DNA of 64,000 nucleotides from Megaustenia siamemsis (Eukaryota > Mollusca > Gastropoda > Stylommatophora > Ariophantidae): positions 22,349,403 through 22,413,402 of the forward strand of contig JAVIAB010000049.1 of NCBI GenBank assembly GCA_032433765.1, given 5' to 3'. The notes below the pieces were generated by a model. The model did not search any database. It saw nothing but the letters and a program-made list of their open reading frames with translations, and had not been told where the DNA came from. Below are positions 32,376 to 43,074 of this stretch, in pieces (position 1 is the first letter of the stretch; every line of letters starts with the position of its first letter). Both the position numbers and the translations under genes were made by a program.

Positions 32376-32647
32376 AAGGAACCGCGATAGCTCAGTGGTT
32401 AGTGAACTGGACCACAAAGGACAAGAGGTAGGGTTCGATCACAGTCGAGGGCTTCCGGTTTGTTCACCCAGCTTTAAATGGGTACATGATTTTTTTTTCT
32501 GGGAAAGTAAAGCAGCACGGGCGTAATACCGACCACATCACACCAAAAATCATGTGCTGAGGGTCTGTACAATTTATGGTCACTAACACCATATTCCCTA
32601 TGTGACGCTTGACGTGAGGGAGGCCATTTATTTTACTTTTTTACTTT
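32376..32647 (+). mobile_element. SINE-1 copy with target-site duplication
   Basis: 5' end AAGGAACCGCGATAGCTCAG, B box GGTTCGATCA, end in TTTACTTTTTTACTTT. Direct repeat ACATACACTGTT / ACATTCACTGTT (12 bp, one mismatch) at 32364-32375 and 32648-32659. Confidence 0.87.
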
Positions 32648-32659
32648 ACATTCACTGTT

Positions 32660-32860
32660 GTATATAGATTTCTTATTAATAACGACATCAGTTGCGTGCC
32701 CCTTGAAGAACGTTGCTCTCACCACAGCCTGTCTGAAAGAATCTCTGTCTCCAGCTAGATCTCCAATGTTCTCTGTTGTCATGTAAAAAATGTCTCTTTG
32801 ATGTCTTGAAACCATCTTCACCCTGTTGAACTCCTGTCTCGTCTTCACATCAATCTCATA
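32660..32860 (-). other. Unidentified 60-70-codon frame, possibly a LINE terminus
   Basis: Minus strand reads RQEFNRVKMVSRHQRDIFYM, TTENIGDLAGDRDSFRQAVV, RATFFKGHATDVV. The LA-DRDSFRQ-V-RAT ending resembles the last residues of some LINE ORFs (ARDRD-WR-LV), but this is weak and unique in the window. It could also be a decayed host exon. Confidence 0.25.
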
Positions 32861-33049
32861 TTAATTATGCTCCGTAACGCGTTGGCATCAAGTGCATTTC
32901 ATGAACTTTCAAGAATTCAGATAAAAATACTTAGCAAGCACATGAAACTCAACCTACTCCACTTGTGCGTGTGTGATATCATCTTCGCTAACTTGTGAAC
33001 ACGAGAGCTGAGAACCCAAGGATGATTTAAAAGAGGGGTTAATTATTCT

Positions 33050-33190
33050 TTCAAATAAATACCTCGGAAGACTCTTAAATGTAAATTGGAAAGACTTTAC
33101 AGCGAATGAAACTAGAAGAGAAGAAACCAAACAAGAAAACAAATCAAGCGACATACGGAGAAGAAGTTGGATGTACACCAGTCACGTGAT
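33050..33190 (+). mobile_element. Short LINE ORF sliver
   Basis: Frame NVNWKDFTANETRREETKQE then IRRRSWMYTSHV parallels the LW-RT-QEP-IRRRKWGWIGHTLR segment of LINE-C-type elements but with degenerate residues. It abuts the LINE-B tail at 33196. Confidence 0.35.
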
Positions 33191-33195
33191 CACAA

Positions 33196-34005
33196 GCATC
33201 ATCATCATGTGCCATGGGTTGGCGTTGGCGATCATGTCCTTCCACAATCTTCTATCTACAGTGCATCGTATCAGTTCTGTTGTTGACTGTTTTCCATGAC
33301 ATGACACCAAGCTATCCAGTATTTTCTCTCTTTGTCGTCCTCGATCTCTCTTTCCTTTTATTTTGCCAGTTGTAACCAAGTATTCCAACTTTCCTCTTCT
33401 CATGATGTGCCCGAAAAAATGAAGATTGCTTCTTTCTGATGTTTGTTAAGAACTCCCTTTTTGTGTTGGCCTCTTTGAGAACTTCCTCATTGGTCTTTTT
33501 AGCTGTCCAGGGAACTTTCAACATTCTTCTGAGAAATCCCATCTCTGTGGCTTCTAATCGTTTTTTCATTTCTTTGTCTATTGTCCATGATTCGCTTCCA
33601 TAGGTCAGAATTGGTTCTATATAGCACCGATGAACTCTATTTCTCATTTTTATTGACATAGATTTGTTGTATAAGATATTGTTCATTTTCTGAACTGCTA
33701 TTTTGGCCTGAGCTATTCTGCTTTTTATTTCTGTGGTGCATCTTCCATCAATTGTGCCCAAGTATTTGAAACGTTGCACTTGTTTCAGATTTGTCTCGTT
33801 TATTTTTATGCTGCATGATGGTGATGATTGCTTCTTCCATTATGACCATTACTTCTTTTTTCTTACTATTCAGACTGAGACCTTTCTTGTTGCTATCTTT
33901 TACTATTATGTCTATCATTTCTTGTAGTTCGTTCTCTGTCTCTGCTATTAAGACTGTGTCATCCGCAAATCGCAAATTATTTATCTTGTGACTGTATGTT
34001 ATGAT
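33196..34005 (-). mobile_element. LINE-B with RT catalytic motif
   Basis: Minus strand, from 34005: MRFADDTVLIAETENELQEM (F-A-D-D catalytic box), IDIIVKDSNKKGLSLNSKKK, then after shifts QRFKYLG-IDGRCTTEIKSR, RVHRCYIEPILTYGSESWTI, FLRRMLKVPWTAKKTNEEVL and GKLEYLVTTGKIKGKRDRGR. Reversed tail at 33198-33210 (CATCATCATGTGCC). The 155-codon frame at 33312-33779 is the best LINE-B frame here; a one-base insertion near KKQSSFFRAHH breaks it. Confidence 0.92.
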
Positions 34006-34104
34006 GTGATCAGAATGGACGATATAATTCTCCCGTGCCTAGGATTTATGTTGGTGGAAAATGTAAAAGAAGTTGGTGTGGTTACAGCATTGTGTGATTA
34101 GTTC

Positions 34105-34180
34105 TTTTTTCTTCTTCTATCCTTCCGCCATTGCCGTTGGCGTCGAGGGGAGATACAATCTGCGATTCTTTGCATAGATG
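34105..34180 (-). mobile_element. LINE-E 3' sliver
   Basis: Reverse of the LINE-E end: TCGAGGGGAGATACAATCTG plus the TTCTTCTTCTATCCTTCCGCC tail region (shown in part). Only about 75 bp. Confidence 0.45.
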
Positions 34181-34205
34181 TTAGGCGGATCTCAAGATGG
34201 CGGAG

Positions 34206-34867
<662 letters not shown>

Positions 34868-34954
34868 GTATATTTTGCTTCAGTGGAACATCAATATTTC
34901 TATTCTATATGGATTGTGTGTCAAGTTTCCAATTACATTGAATGATATAATGTG

Positions 34955-35035
34955 TAAATAACGGACAACACAAAATCGAACGACGTCGCAGCTATTTAAG
35001 CCTTCATGAGGAAAAGTAAACAACACATACACATA
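34955..35035 (-). mobile_element. Diverged PLE-like terminal motif
   Basis: GACAACACAAAATCGAACGA and GCCTTCATGAGG follow the same order as GACGACACAAATT and GCCTTCAGCAGG at 5.2 and 21.7 kb. The minus-strand core is CTCATGA and GCGAC, both degraded. Ends at a LINE-A tail. Confidence 0.4.
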
Positions 35036-35036
35036 T

Positions 35037-35468
35037 TATCATCATCATCAAGTATCATGCCTGCTGGCGTATTTGATCATGTCTCTCCACAACTTTCTAT
35101 CTCGGCAGTTATTTATAATTTTTGTTGTTAACCTTCTGCCAAGCCATTCTCTTAAGGTGTCTGGTATCTTTTCTCTTTTCTTCCCTCTATCTCTTCGTCC
35201 CTCAATTTTTCCAGTTGTTACAATATATTCCAGCTGTTCCCTTCTCATTACACGGCCAAAAAATGATGATTGTCTCTTCCTAATATTGGATATTAGCTAT
35301 CTTGTTGCTTCTTTCAGAACTTTTTCATTACTCTATTCTTACATGCCCATTGTATTCTCAACATTCTTCTGTAAAACCAAATTTCTACAGACCCCAGTGA
35401 TTTTCTTGTCTGTTTTCCTATTGTCCATGATTCACATCCATATATTAAGACTACATAACATTTAAGAA
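35037..35468 (-). mobile_element. LINE-A 3' fragment
   Basis: Starts with the reversed tail ATCATCATCATCAAGTATC. Minus strand encodes RREQLEYIVTTGKIEGRRDR, DTLREWLGRRLTTKIINNCR and, upstream, LGSVEIWFYRRMLRIQWACK. Abuts SINE-2. Confidence 0.88.
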
Positions 35469-35805
35469 CTCTTTGGGAGACTGGTTGGTCTCGAGACAAG
35501 ACGCCGGCCTCGAGACAGAAAGGTTGTGGGTTCAAATCCCGGCTACACCGGTTGGGATTTTTATTTACGATTTCTCTCTGCGGCAACCACCTCTAGGTTC
35601 AGCAGTGAGGCCTGGCTTGAAACGTGAATTACTCCTGGACGAAAAACATAAAAGTAACTCCGAAGTCGGATTTATCTGCCTGTGCGGCGAGATAACCCTG
35701 TGCACGCGGCTGCCAGAGGATAATGGATTAACACGCAAAATTTAGTTCCTAGTCGCTAGGGACTTCGTCAGAGGTAAAAACTGGCAAACGAAAATGAAAG
35801 AAGAA
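35469..35805 (+). mobile_element. SINE-2 copy 2
   Basis: GGAGACTGGTTGGTCTCGAG head, B box GGTTCAAATCCC, body with CTTTCTCTCTGCGGCAACC-type block and GGATTAACACGCAAAA, end GGGACTTCGTCAGAGGTAAA then A-rich. About 335 bp, the longer of the two copies. Lies between two LINE-A fragments of the same strand. Confidence 0.8.
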
Positions 35806-35809
35806 AAGA

Positions 35810-36385
35810 ACATCTCCATTACTCTTCTTAGCTGTCCATGGCATTCTCAACATTCTTCTATAAACCCACATTTCTACAGCTTCCAGTGATTTTCTTGTTT
35901 GTTGTCCTATTATTGTCCATGATTCACATCTATATGTTTTGACTGGCTTTACATAACATTTAAGAACTCCTTTCTTCTTTCTATTGTAAAAAAATGGATT
36001 GCAAAGTATCATCCTCATTTTTTAGAAAGCTGCTTTTGCCTAAGCTATTCTGTATCTCACCTCTTCTGTACATCTTCCATCTAAGGTTAACATTGTTCTC
36101 AAATATTTAAATTCATTTACCTTTGTTTTAATAATGTCCTACTTGTCTTTATTGCGCATTGCAGTGATGTCTTTTTGTTGTCCTACCTTTACTTCTGTCT
36201 TTTTGCTAGTAAGACTGAGTCCTTTATTTTTTCTTTCCTTCACTATAATGTCTAACATTTCTTGGAACTCATTTTCACTCTTAGCGATTAAGACTGTATC
36301 ATAAGCATATCTTAGATTATTTGTTTTCTGCGATTACCTCCGCTGGTTATTCCAAGCATGTCCTTTATGGATCTTAAAATAACAC
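35810..36385 (-). mobile_element. LINE-A internal fragment
   Basis: Minus strand from 36385: region of NIRDMLGITSG, ADDTVLIAKSENE, LDIIVKE-KN, then LKQ-NEFKYLRTMLTLDGRC, RVLKCYVKPVKTYRCESWT, VYRRMLRMPWTAKKSNGDVL. Frameshifts throughout. The tail is missing because SINE-2 borders its 3' side; it may be the 5' part of the copy at 35037-35468 with a partial overlap. Confidence 0.8.
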
Positions 36386-36447
36386 AACATAGCTAACTAT
36401 AAATAGTTCCTATTGAAGACCTCATAAGCCAGAAGGTCGGAAATACA

Positions 36448-36562
36448 ACAGCTTGGTGTCATGGCATGAAAGACAGTCAACAACAGAACTTATACGATGC
36501 ACTGTAGATAGAAGATTGTGGAGGGACATGATGCCAACCAGTTTGGCACATGATGATGATGA
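36448..36562 (+). mobile_element. LINE-B 3' end
   Basis: LVSWHERQSTTELIRCTVDR-like DNA, then RRLWRDMM and the tail CACATGATGATGATG. Only about 115 bp. Confidence 0.7.
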
Positions 36563-36574
36563 AATGTATATATA

Positions 36575-36825
36575 TTGTTTTATTTTATTTATTTAATATC
36601 TATAGTCAGATTATTTTAAGATGCATAAGGGGCATGCCTGGAATAACAATTGGACGTCATACTATAAATAATCTAAGGTATGCTGATGATACAGTCTTAA
36701 TCGGTAATAGTGTGAATGAATCACAAGAAATGTTGGACATTATAGTGAAAGAAAGCAAAAATAAAGGACTCAGCCTTAATAGCAAAAAGACAGAGGTAAT
36801 GGTAACAACAAAGAAAAAGCCATCA
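36575..36825 (+). mobile_element. LINE-A RT-palm fragment with intact YADD
   Basis: Reads YLFNIYSQIILRCIRGMPGI, TIGRHTINNLRYADDTVLIG, NESQEMLDIIVKESKNKGLS, LNSKKTEVMVTTKKK, then jumps at about 36826 into an inverted LINE-A 3' half. The catalytic Tyr-Ala-Asp-Asp is preserved. Confidence 0.9.
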
Positions 36826-37480
36826 CCGTCATCATCATCAAGTACCGGGCCTACTAGCGTAGGTGTCATGTCTCTCCACAACTTTCCATCTCGACAGCTA
36901 TTTATAATTTCTGTTGTTGACCTTCTGCCAAACCATTCTCTTAAGCTGTCTGGTATCTTTTCTCTTTGCTTCCCTCTATCTCTTCGTCCTTCAATTTTCC
37001 CAGTTGTTACAATATATTCCAGTTGTTCTCTTCTCATTACATGGCCAAAAAATGATGATTGTTTCTTCCTAATATTGGAAATTAGCTCTCTTTTTGCTTT
37101 GGCCTCTTTAAAAACGTTTTCATTACTCTTCTTTACTGTCCATGGTATTCTCAACATTCTTCTGTAAAACAACATTTCCTCAGACTTTAGTGATTTTCTT
37201 GTCTGTTGTCCTATTGTCCATGATTCACATCCATAATTTAAGACTGGCTCTACATAACACTTAAGAACTCTTTTTCCAGTTTCTATTGTGAAAAATGGAT
37301 TGCATAGTATCTTCCACATTTTTTGGAAAGCTGCTTTTGCCTGAGCCATTCTTCATCTCAACTCTGTTGTCCATCTACCATCTGAGGTTAACAAAGTTCC
37401 CAAATATTTAAATTCATTTACCTGTTTTAATATTGTTCCACTTGTCATTATTTTGCGCTGAGGTGATGTCTTTTTAATAT
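36826..37480 (-). mobile_element. LINE-A 3' half, inverted relative to its neighbours
   Basis: A 230-codon frame on the minus strand: MAQAKAAFQKMWKILCNPFF, GKRVLKCYVEPVLNYGCESW, MLFYRRMLRIPWTVKKSNEN and RREQLEYIVTTGKIEGRRDR. Its tail lies at the low-coordinate end (36826-36842). Its far end stops at the same LINE position (AAAAAGACATCACCTCAGCG, reversed) at which the flanking plus-strand copy breaks off. Confidence 0.92.
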
Positions 37481-37748
37481 TTTAAAGAGAGCTAATTTCC
37501 AATATTAGAAAGAAACAATCATCATTTTTTGGCCACGTAATGAGAACAGAACAACTGGAATATATTGTCAAAACTGGGAAAATTGAAGGACGAAGAGATA
37601 GAGGGAAGCAAAGAGAAAAGATACTAGACAGCTTAAGAGAATGGCTTGGCAGAAGATCAACAAAAGAAATGATAAATAACTGTCGTGATCGAAAGTTGTG
37701 GAGAGACATGATCACCTACGCCAGCAGACCCTGTACTTGATGATGTTG
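37481..37748 (+). mobile_element. LINE-A 3' end
   Basis: RELISNIRKKQSSFFGHVMR-type sequence, EQLEYIVKTGKIEGRRDRGK, SLREWLGRRSTKEMINNCRD, tail TGATGATGTTGATGATATA. Complements 36826-37095 as an inverted repeat of about 260 bp. Confidence 0.9.
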
Positions 37749-38204
37749 ATGATATATATATATATTTATACTTATATTTATTCATTATTTATATAATTTT
37801 TTTTTCAATCCTTCCTTAGACTATTTCTTTAAGATTTTGTTTCGCATGAATCAATTGTCTTCATTCTAGCTTGCGAGATTGTCAATTATTCACAAAAAGT
37901 CTGCCGCAATCAGGAAGATAATGTCGCCATTATTAATATTTTTACTTCCTTGTTGTTATTGAGCTATATGTTCTTCTCAACATTTAAATTGAATATTGCC
38001 ATGCTGGTCCGTCTATGATTTCTTTTAGCGGTCTAAGTTGTACATTTTTATAAATCTCATATATTCACATTACAACAACATAACTTGTCTCTGATGGAAT
38101 TTAATTTGGCTAATGACAGCTACTCGTTTTTCCTTGGCGTGCGCGTGGTGTCCAGCTTTTGCAGCGGTCGGTCCCAGCTAAGTATCATTCTTCCGCCCGA
38201 CGTA
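37749..38204. other. AT-rich DNA, no gene recognised
   Basis: TA-rich start (37750-37800), then mixed sequence. An open frame from 38085 runs into R4 and LINE-E sequence and is not a gene in itself. Confidence 0.4.
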
Positions 38205-38287
38205 TGGTTCCAATATGGTCGAATTGAGTTAGTGTTCAGGAATTGTGCAGAATTTGTGTTGGAGTTTGATTACTTTCAGCTCCCTGA
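38205..38287 (+). repeat. Dispersed repeat R4, copy 2
   Basis: Matches 386-461. Continues into LINE-E palm sequence at its right end. Confidence 0.45.
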
Positions 38288-38830
38288 TGTAGTTTACTTT
38301 GATGCATCAAAGCTTGTCAAATCTTGGACAGCTATCACCACTATTGTCCAACATGGATAGAGGCAGAACGGGAACTCTACAATACAATATTGATCTAAAC
38401 GATGCGCTACCAATGCCAGTCCCTGGACCCTAGATGCAAGAACAATAAGAAAATAACATCTACTGAGATTAAATGTGTCAGACGAATGACATGAAACAGC
38501 CTTAGAGATAAGATCAGAAATGAAGAATTGGGGAGAAAAAAAGCTAGGAATAGCCCCCGCCTTAGAATATATAAAGAAGCAACAGATTAAATGGTTTGGC
38601 CACGTGACAAGGCATTTAAATCAAAACACAACAGCCCTCAATAAATGTTGTGAGAACACCAGACCTAAGTGTCGACCACGAAAAACATGGACCGATGGAA
38701 TATTAAAAACACTAGGAAACATAACAGCAGCAGAGGCGAACAGAAGAGCAAAAGAGTGCAAATTATATCTCCCCTCGGCGCTGAAATTCAAATAGGGAAG
38801 GAAAAAAGAAAAAAGATGAAGACGAAGAAA
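38288..38830 (+). mobile_element. LINE-E fragment
   Basis: YFDASKLVKSWTAITTIVQ (palm-end region), a stop, then DNA for REALYNTILI and SLDARTIRK, KKLGIAPALEYIKKQQIKWF, GHVTRHLNQNTTALNKCCEN, TRPKCRPRKTWTDGILKTLG and RAKECKLYLPSALK. Tail is A/G-rich (GAAAAAAGAAAAAAGATG). 91 codons at 38520-38795 are open. Confidence 0.82.
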
Positions 38831-39095
38831 GCAGATATAGTTCCCTTTTACAAAAGTCAACCGGGGAATCCCCACAGTAGGAATTCTGCGCCAGTGCCTC
38901 GGTGTTCGCGCTTTAGCTGTTGGTTTTTTTTTTCGGTGAATCGGACTTTTCTCTGTTTGCAAGTCGTTGTGCATAATACGTCATGGCTTCAGAAAGTGTT
39001 CATTAAAGCAATCGCATGATTTCTTCTGTGCCATTTGTTTTCTGTTCATTCACGTGGATCGCTGCTCCAAGTAATCTGAAGGTTCAACGTTTGGA

Positions 39096-39920
39096 ATTCT
39101 GCACCCATGCTAGGATGTTCGTGCCTGCTCGTTGCACCCATGCTAGGATGTTCGTGCCTGCTTGTTTCACCCATGCTAGGATGTTCGTGCCTGCTTGTTT
39201 CACCCATGCTAGGAAGTTCGTGCCTGCTTGTTTCACCCATGCTAGGATGTTCGTGCCTGCTTGTTTCACCCATGCTAGGATGTTCGTGCCTGCTTGTTTC
39301 ACCCATGCTAGGATGTTCGTGCCTGCTTGTTTCACCCATGCTAGGATGTTCGTGCCTGCTTGTTTCACCCATGCTAGGATGTTCGTGCCTGCTTGTTTCA
39401 CCCATGCTAGGATGTTCGTGCCTGCTTGTTTCACCCATGCTAGGAAGTACGTGCCTGCTTGTTTCACCCATGCTAGGATGTTCGTACCTGCTTGTTTCAC
39501 CCATGCTAGGATGTTCGTGTACCTGCCTGCTTGTTTCACCCATGCTAGGAATTCGTACCTGCTTGTTTCACCCATGCTAGGATGTTCGTGTACCTGCCTG
39601 CTTGTTTCACCCATGCTAGGATGTTCGTGCCTGCTTGTTTCACCCATGCTAGGATGTTCGTGTACCTGCCTGCTTGTTTCACCCATGCTAGGATGTTCGT
39701 GCCTGCTTGTTTCACCCATGCTAGGATGTTCGTGTACCTGCCTGCTTGTTTCACCCATGCTAGGATGTTCGTGCCTGCTTGTTTCACCCATGCTAGGATG
39801 TTCGTGCCTGCTTGTTTCACCCATGCTAGGATGTTCGTGCCTGCTTGTTTCACCCATGCTAGGATGTTCGTGCCTGCTTGTTTCACCCATGCTAGGATGT
39901 TCGTGCCTGCTTGTTTCACT
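39096..39920 (+). repeat. 33-bp minisatellite, about 24 copies
   Basis: Unit ACCCATGCTAGGATGTTCGT + GCCTGCTTGTTTC. Some units carry an extra 6 bp (GTGTACCTGCCTGC), and these are evenly placed (39520, 39588, 39660, 39732), a two-unit higher-order repeat. As 33 and 39 are multiples of 3, frames stay open on both strands (up to 307 codons). No start context or conserved domain argues for a gene. Confidence 0.96.
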
Positions 39921-40515
39921 AGATCAAGCTTTAGTGTGATCTATTGTTGTCAAATCTATGTCAATAAAAATGAGAAAGAGAGTTCGTCGGTGCTATATAG
40001 AACCAGTTCTGACCTATGGAACCGAATCATGGACAATAGACAAACAAATGAAAAGACGATTAGAGGCCACAGAGATGGGATTTCTCAGAAGAATGTTGAA
40101 AGTTCCCTGGACAGCTAAAAAGACCAATGAGAAAGTTCTCAAAGAGGCCAACACAAAAAGGGAGCTCTTAAAAAACATCAGAAAGAAGCAATCAACATTT
40201 TTGGGCACATCATGAGAAGAGGAAAGTTGGAATACTTGGTTACAACTGGCAAAATAAAAGGAAAGAGAGATCGCCGACGACAAAGAGAGGAGAAAATACT
40301 GGATAGCTTGGTGTCATGGCATGGAAAAGAGTCAACGACAGAACTCATACGATGCACTGTGGATAGAAGATTGTGGAAGGACATGATCGCCAACGCCAAC
40401 CGGTACAGCACATGATGATGGTGATGATGATGATTGTTGTCAAACTTTGTGCGTTCTACGTCAGAGTGATGGACGATGCAGCCTTGTAATAGACAGATCA
40501 TGTATGCTTGGGTCG
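39918..40515 (+). repeat. R3 copy split by LINE-B
   Basis: Left piece 39918-39954 and right piece 40433-40515 together match 2420-2535. They are joined by the duplicated ATTGTTGTCAAA. The left piece is also the end of the 33-bp array. Confidence 0.7.
39955..40432 (+). mobile_element. LINE-B insertion with target-site duplication
   Basis: Flanked by the perfect 12-bp repeat ATTGTTGTCAAA at 39943-39954 and 40433-40444. Encodes MSIKMRKRVRRCYIEPVLTY, GTESWTIDKQMKRRLEATEM, GFLRRMLKVPWTAKKTNEKV, then a one-base loss and RRGKLEYLVTTGKIKGKRD. Tail (ATGATGGTGATGATGATG). 5' truncation at MSIKMR, a frequent LINE-B breakpoint here. Confidence 0.93.
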
Positions 40516-40934
40516 GATAAGCTTGCTGGTTATATATATCAGAGTTCACAGATCGCAGCCCAACATAGTCATCAATCACATACTATACAATACATGGTCA
40601 TTCAAGTTTATTAAAACATTCTCTTGGCACGTGATAATTAGTGGTAGAGCTTAAATTATAAATCATCTTCTTCAATCGGATGTACCCACGAGGTTACCAC
40701 ATCCCATAGTACATATTTTATGTGTTTTCTATAATTCTAACTTTAATTAAGAAATTGTCTTGCGTTACACTACTAACTAATGTCTCTGGTGCACGGCTCC
40801 TGAATAGAATTGTAAACATATCACATCTAATCTATGTGATTACTGTCTTTACGTTATATTGGACTTATTCTATGTTCTAATTCTAATTGTTCTGTTCTTG
40901 GTCTTTCTACTTCTATACTAACTGATCTCAAGTA
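40516..40934. other. AT-rich DNA, no gene recognised
   Basis: No long frame or matchable repeat. Possibly remnant R3 sequence at the left. Confidence 0.4.
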
Positions 40935-41150
40935 ACTGATATTTTTTTCCTACGTTCTCTAACTGATATATTCTTTTCCATTGTTCTCTATCTGATATTC
41001 GCTTCCTACGTACTCTCACTGATATTCTTTTCCTACGTTTTCTAATTAACTGATATTCCTTTCCAACGTTCTCTAACTAACTAATATTCTTTTCCAACGT
41101 TCTCTAACTAACTAATATTCTTTTCCTACGTTCTCTAACTGACTAGTCAA
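40935..41150 (+). repeat. Degenerate 27-31-bp minisatellite, about 7 copies
   Basis: Unit TTCTCTAACTAACTAATATT + CTTTTCCAACG, with shortened units at the left (CTGATATTCTTTTCCTACG). Confidence 0.85.
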
Positions 41151-41224
41151 TTTTTACTAGAAATTTCACAGCTGTTTACATCTCAAAGAGGCATTTTAGT
41201 TCTATCTTTTGAAATTAATTAGCA

Positions 41225-41424
41225 TTTCTGGATGAAGATGTCCTGAACATCTAGTGACTCAGGCAGATGGTGCTCGTAAACCTGGGAGGGCCGACCATCT
41301 AAGGGCAGAATCCCCCTACAGAAAAGACAATCTGCTGCCTTGCAGGTAGATTGGGGACAATCAAAGGCTAAGGAAAGAAAACCTGAAAAAATGCTGGCTG
41401 AAATCGGATGCACTGGGCCACTAA
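41225..41424 (+). repeat. R1 fragment
   Basis: Matches 43610-43795: CATCTAGTGACTC, GGTGCTCGTAAACCTGGGAG, AATCCCCCTACAGAAAA, GGCTGAAATCGGATGCACTG. Cut by LINE-C just after GGGCCACT. Confidence 0.75.
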
Positions 41425-41426
41425 TC

Positions 41427-41787
41427 ATTAATGGAATCTTGCGCAGAATAAAAGGATGGAAATGGCAGGACAAAATCACTAACATAGAAGTATAGAAATG
41501 TACCAGTCAAATACCAGTGGATAAAGAGATACAGCGAAGACGATGGCGCTGGATAGGACACACACTGCGAAAGCAAACTGAGAGTATTACACAACAGGAC
41601 CTTTTTTGGAATCTCCAGGATAAAGAACAATGAGGAAGACCAAGATATTCTTGGAGAAGACAAATGGAAGCAGAGATGAAGATGATGGGGAAGACATGGA
41701 ATGTTCTTAAAAAAATGGCAAAAAACAGAAAGACTTGGAAAGTGTTTGTTGAAGACCTATGCTAAACATGGAGCTGAAATATAAAAG

Positions 41788-41790
<3 letters not shown>
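41427..41790 (+). mobile_element. LINE-C 3' fragment
   Basis: DNA for RRIKGWKWQDKIT, KEIQRRRWRWIGHTLRKQTE, SITQQDLFWNL, then a frameshift, and a terminus with the reading K-FVEDLC followed by TAA where others have STGS. Ends at a TA run rather than (GAA)n. Confidence 0.8.

Positions 41791-41791
<1 letters not shown>

Positions 41792-41842
<51 letters not shown>
41792..41842. repeat. (TA)n microsatellite
   Basis: About 25 TA units between LINE-C and the reversed LINE-D tail. Confidence 0.97.
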
Positions 41843-41844
<2 letters not shown>

Positions 41845-42170
41845 TTATCATCATCATCATCGCTTGCCATCTCCGCAACGAAGGTTGGCTACTATGGAGC
41901 CCCATTCTGCTTTGTGACTTGCCTTGATAGCGCATGTTGTCATAGGCTGATTTGTCCATTTTTTTATTGTTACTCGACCCGATTCTGCCTCTTTTACCTT
42001 GTATTTTCCCCTCCAGGATTACTTTTAGTAGGCTGTTGTGTCTTTTATCATGGTCCAAAAATCGCATGTCTTGTTTGAATTGTGTCCAGGATTTCTCGTT
42101 TCATTTTAAGTTGTGTTAAGATTCATTATTTGTTTTCTTTTCTTTACACCCAATTCTACCTATTCTTAGA
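41843..42170 (-). mobile_element. LINE-D 3' fragment
   Basis: Reversed tail ATCATTATCATCATCATC, then VANLRCGD reversed as GCCATCTCCGCAACGAAGG. Minus strand: MRFLDHDKRHNSLLKVILEG, KIQGKRGRI and on to the GRIGWKEKK-type end near 42165. Confidence 0.82.
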
Positions 42171-42494
42171 TATATATATATATGTAAAATTATATCTGTA
42201 ATATTCATTTCTTATTTATAATATACACCGTCACAAGTTATCAGCATGTAATTCTCAAGCAGCGAAAGAAACCGGGAAAATGTGGCATCTGATCGTATCA
42301 CATGGAAAGCAAAAATAAAAAGGACACAGCAACATTAGAGGATATGATGACAATATAAGGACACAAAAGGCACATGATAATGGAGAGAGGCCTGACGCCA
42401 CATCTTGTATATCTTGTATCTTGTTTATTCTGATGTCCAATCTCTCTTTCCAATAGTGGCAGATTCAGACGCGGGAGAAATAAAAACTCAGAAC
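42171..42494. other. No gene recognised
   Basis: AT-rich sequence with a short TATA run at the start; 60-70-codon minus-strand frames have no motif. Confidence 0.4.
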
Positions 42495-42634
42495 CAAACA
42501 CGATCGTTACCAAAACGGAAAGTCTAGCTCAGACTTTAGATAGGAAATTAAATGTCTTTGAAAGCAAATGTCTACTTTCGACCTCAAACATTAGCTGGGA
42601 AAAATACATTTTAAATGAACGGATAAGAGACGAA
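42495..42634 (+). mobile_element. LINE-J fragment, target of a LINE-B insertion
   Basis: Frame AQTLDRKLNVFESKCLLSTS then NISWEKYILNERIRDE parallels the R-L-AF-RKCLR-IL-I-W-D-I-NEE segment after the RT palm. Continues beyond the LINE-B insertion for a few codons. Confidence 0.5.
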
Positions 42635-42997
42635 ATGAAAAGACGATTAGAGGCCACAGAGATGGGATTTCTCAGAAGAATGTTGAAAGTTTCCCTGGAC
42701 AGCTAAAAAGACCAATGAGGAAGTTTTCAAAGAGGCCAACACAAAAATGCGGCTCCTAAAAAACATCAGAAAGAAACAATCAACATTTTTCGGGCACATC
42801 ATGAGAAGAGGAAAGTTGGAATTCTTGGTAACAACTGGTAAAATAGGAGGAAAGAGAGATCGCGGACGACAAAGAGAGAAAATACTAGATAGCTTGGTGT
42901 CATGGCATGGAAAACAGTCAACAATAGAACTGATACGGTGCACTTGGGATAAAAGATTGTGGAATGACATGATCGCCTACGCCAACAGGTATGGCAC

Positions 42998-43026
<29 letters not shown>
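42635..43026 (+). mobile_element. LINE-B insertion with target-site duplication
   Basis: Perfect 13-bp repeat GATAAGAGACGAA at 42622-42634 and 43027-43039 (the first three bases may belong to the tail). Encodes MKRRLEATEMGFLRRMLK, a one-base gain, then RLLKNIRKKQSTFFGHIMRR, GKLEFLVTTGKIGGKRDRGR and WDKRLWNDMIAYANRYGT followed by TGA from the (GAT)n tail. Confidence 0.93.
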
Positions 43027-43029
<3 letters not shown>

Positions 43030-43074
43030 AAGAGACGAATCAAAACAAGAATACGTGTCGAACTTGATAATCAA

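Noticed and set aside
32954..34005. Plus-strand Ser/Phe/Leu frames such as 33733-33927 and 35073-35465
   Set aside because: Antisense shadows of LINE-A and LINE-B coding sequence.
38085..38360. 91-codon frame as a possible host gene
   Set aside because: Its second half is R4 and LINE-E palm sequence with paralogues elsewhere in the window.
39016..40118. Frames of 157 to 307 codons on both strands with regular Cys residues
   Set aside because: 33-bp and 39-bp units keep all phases open; both strands being open equally argues against selection for a protein.
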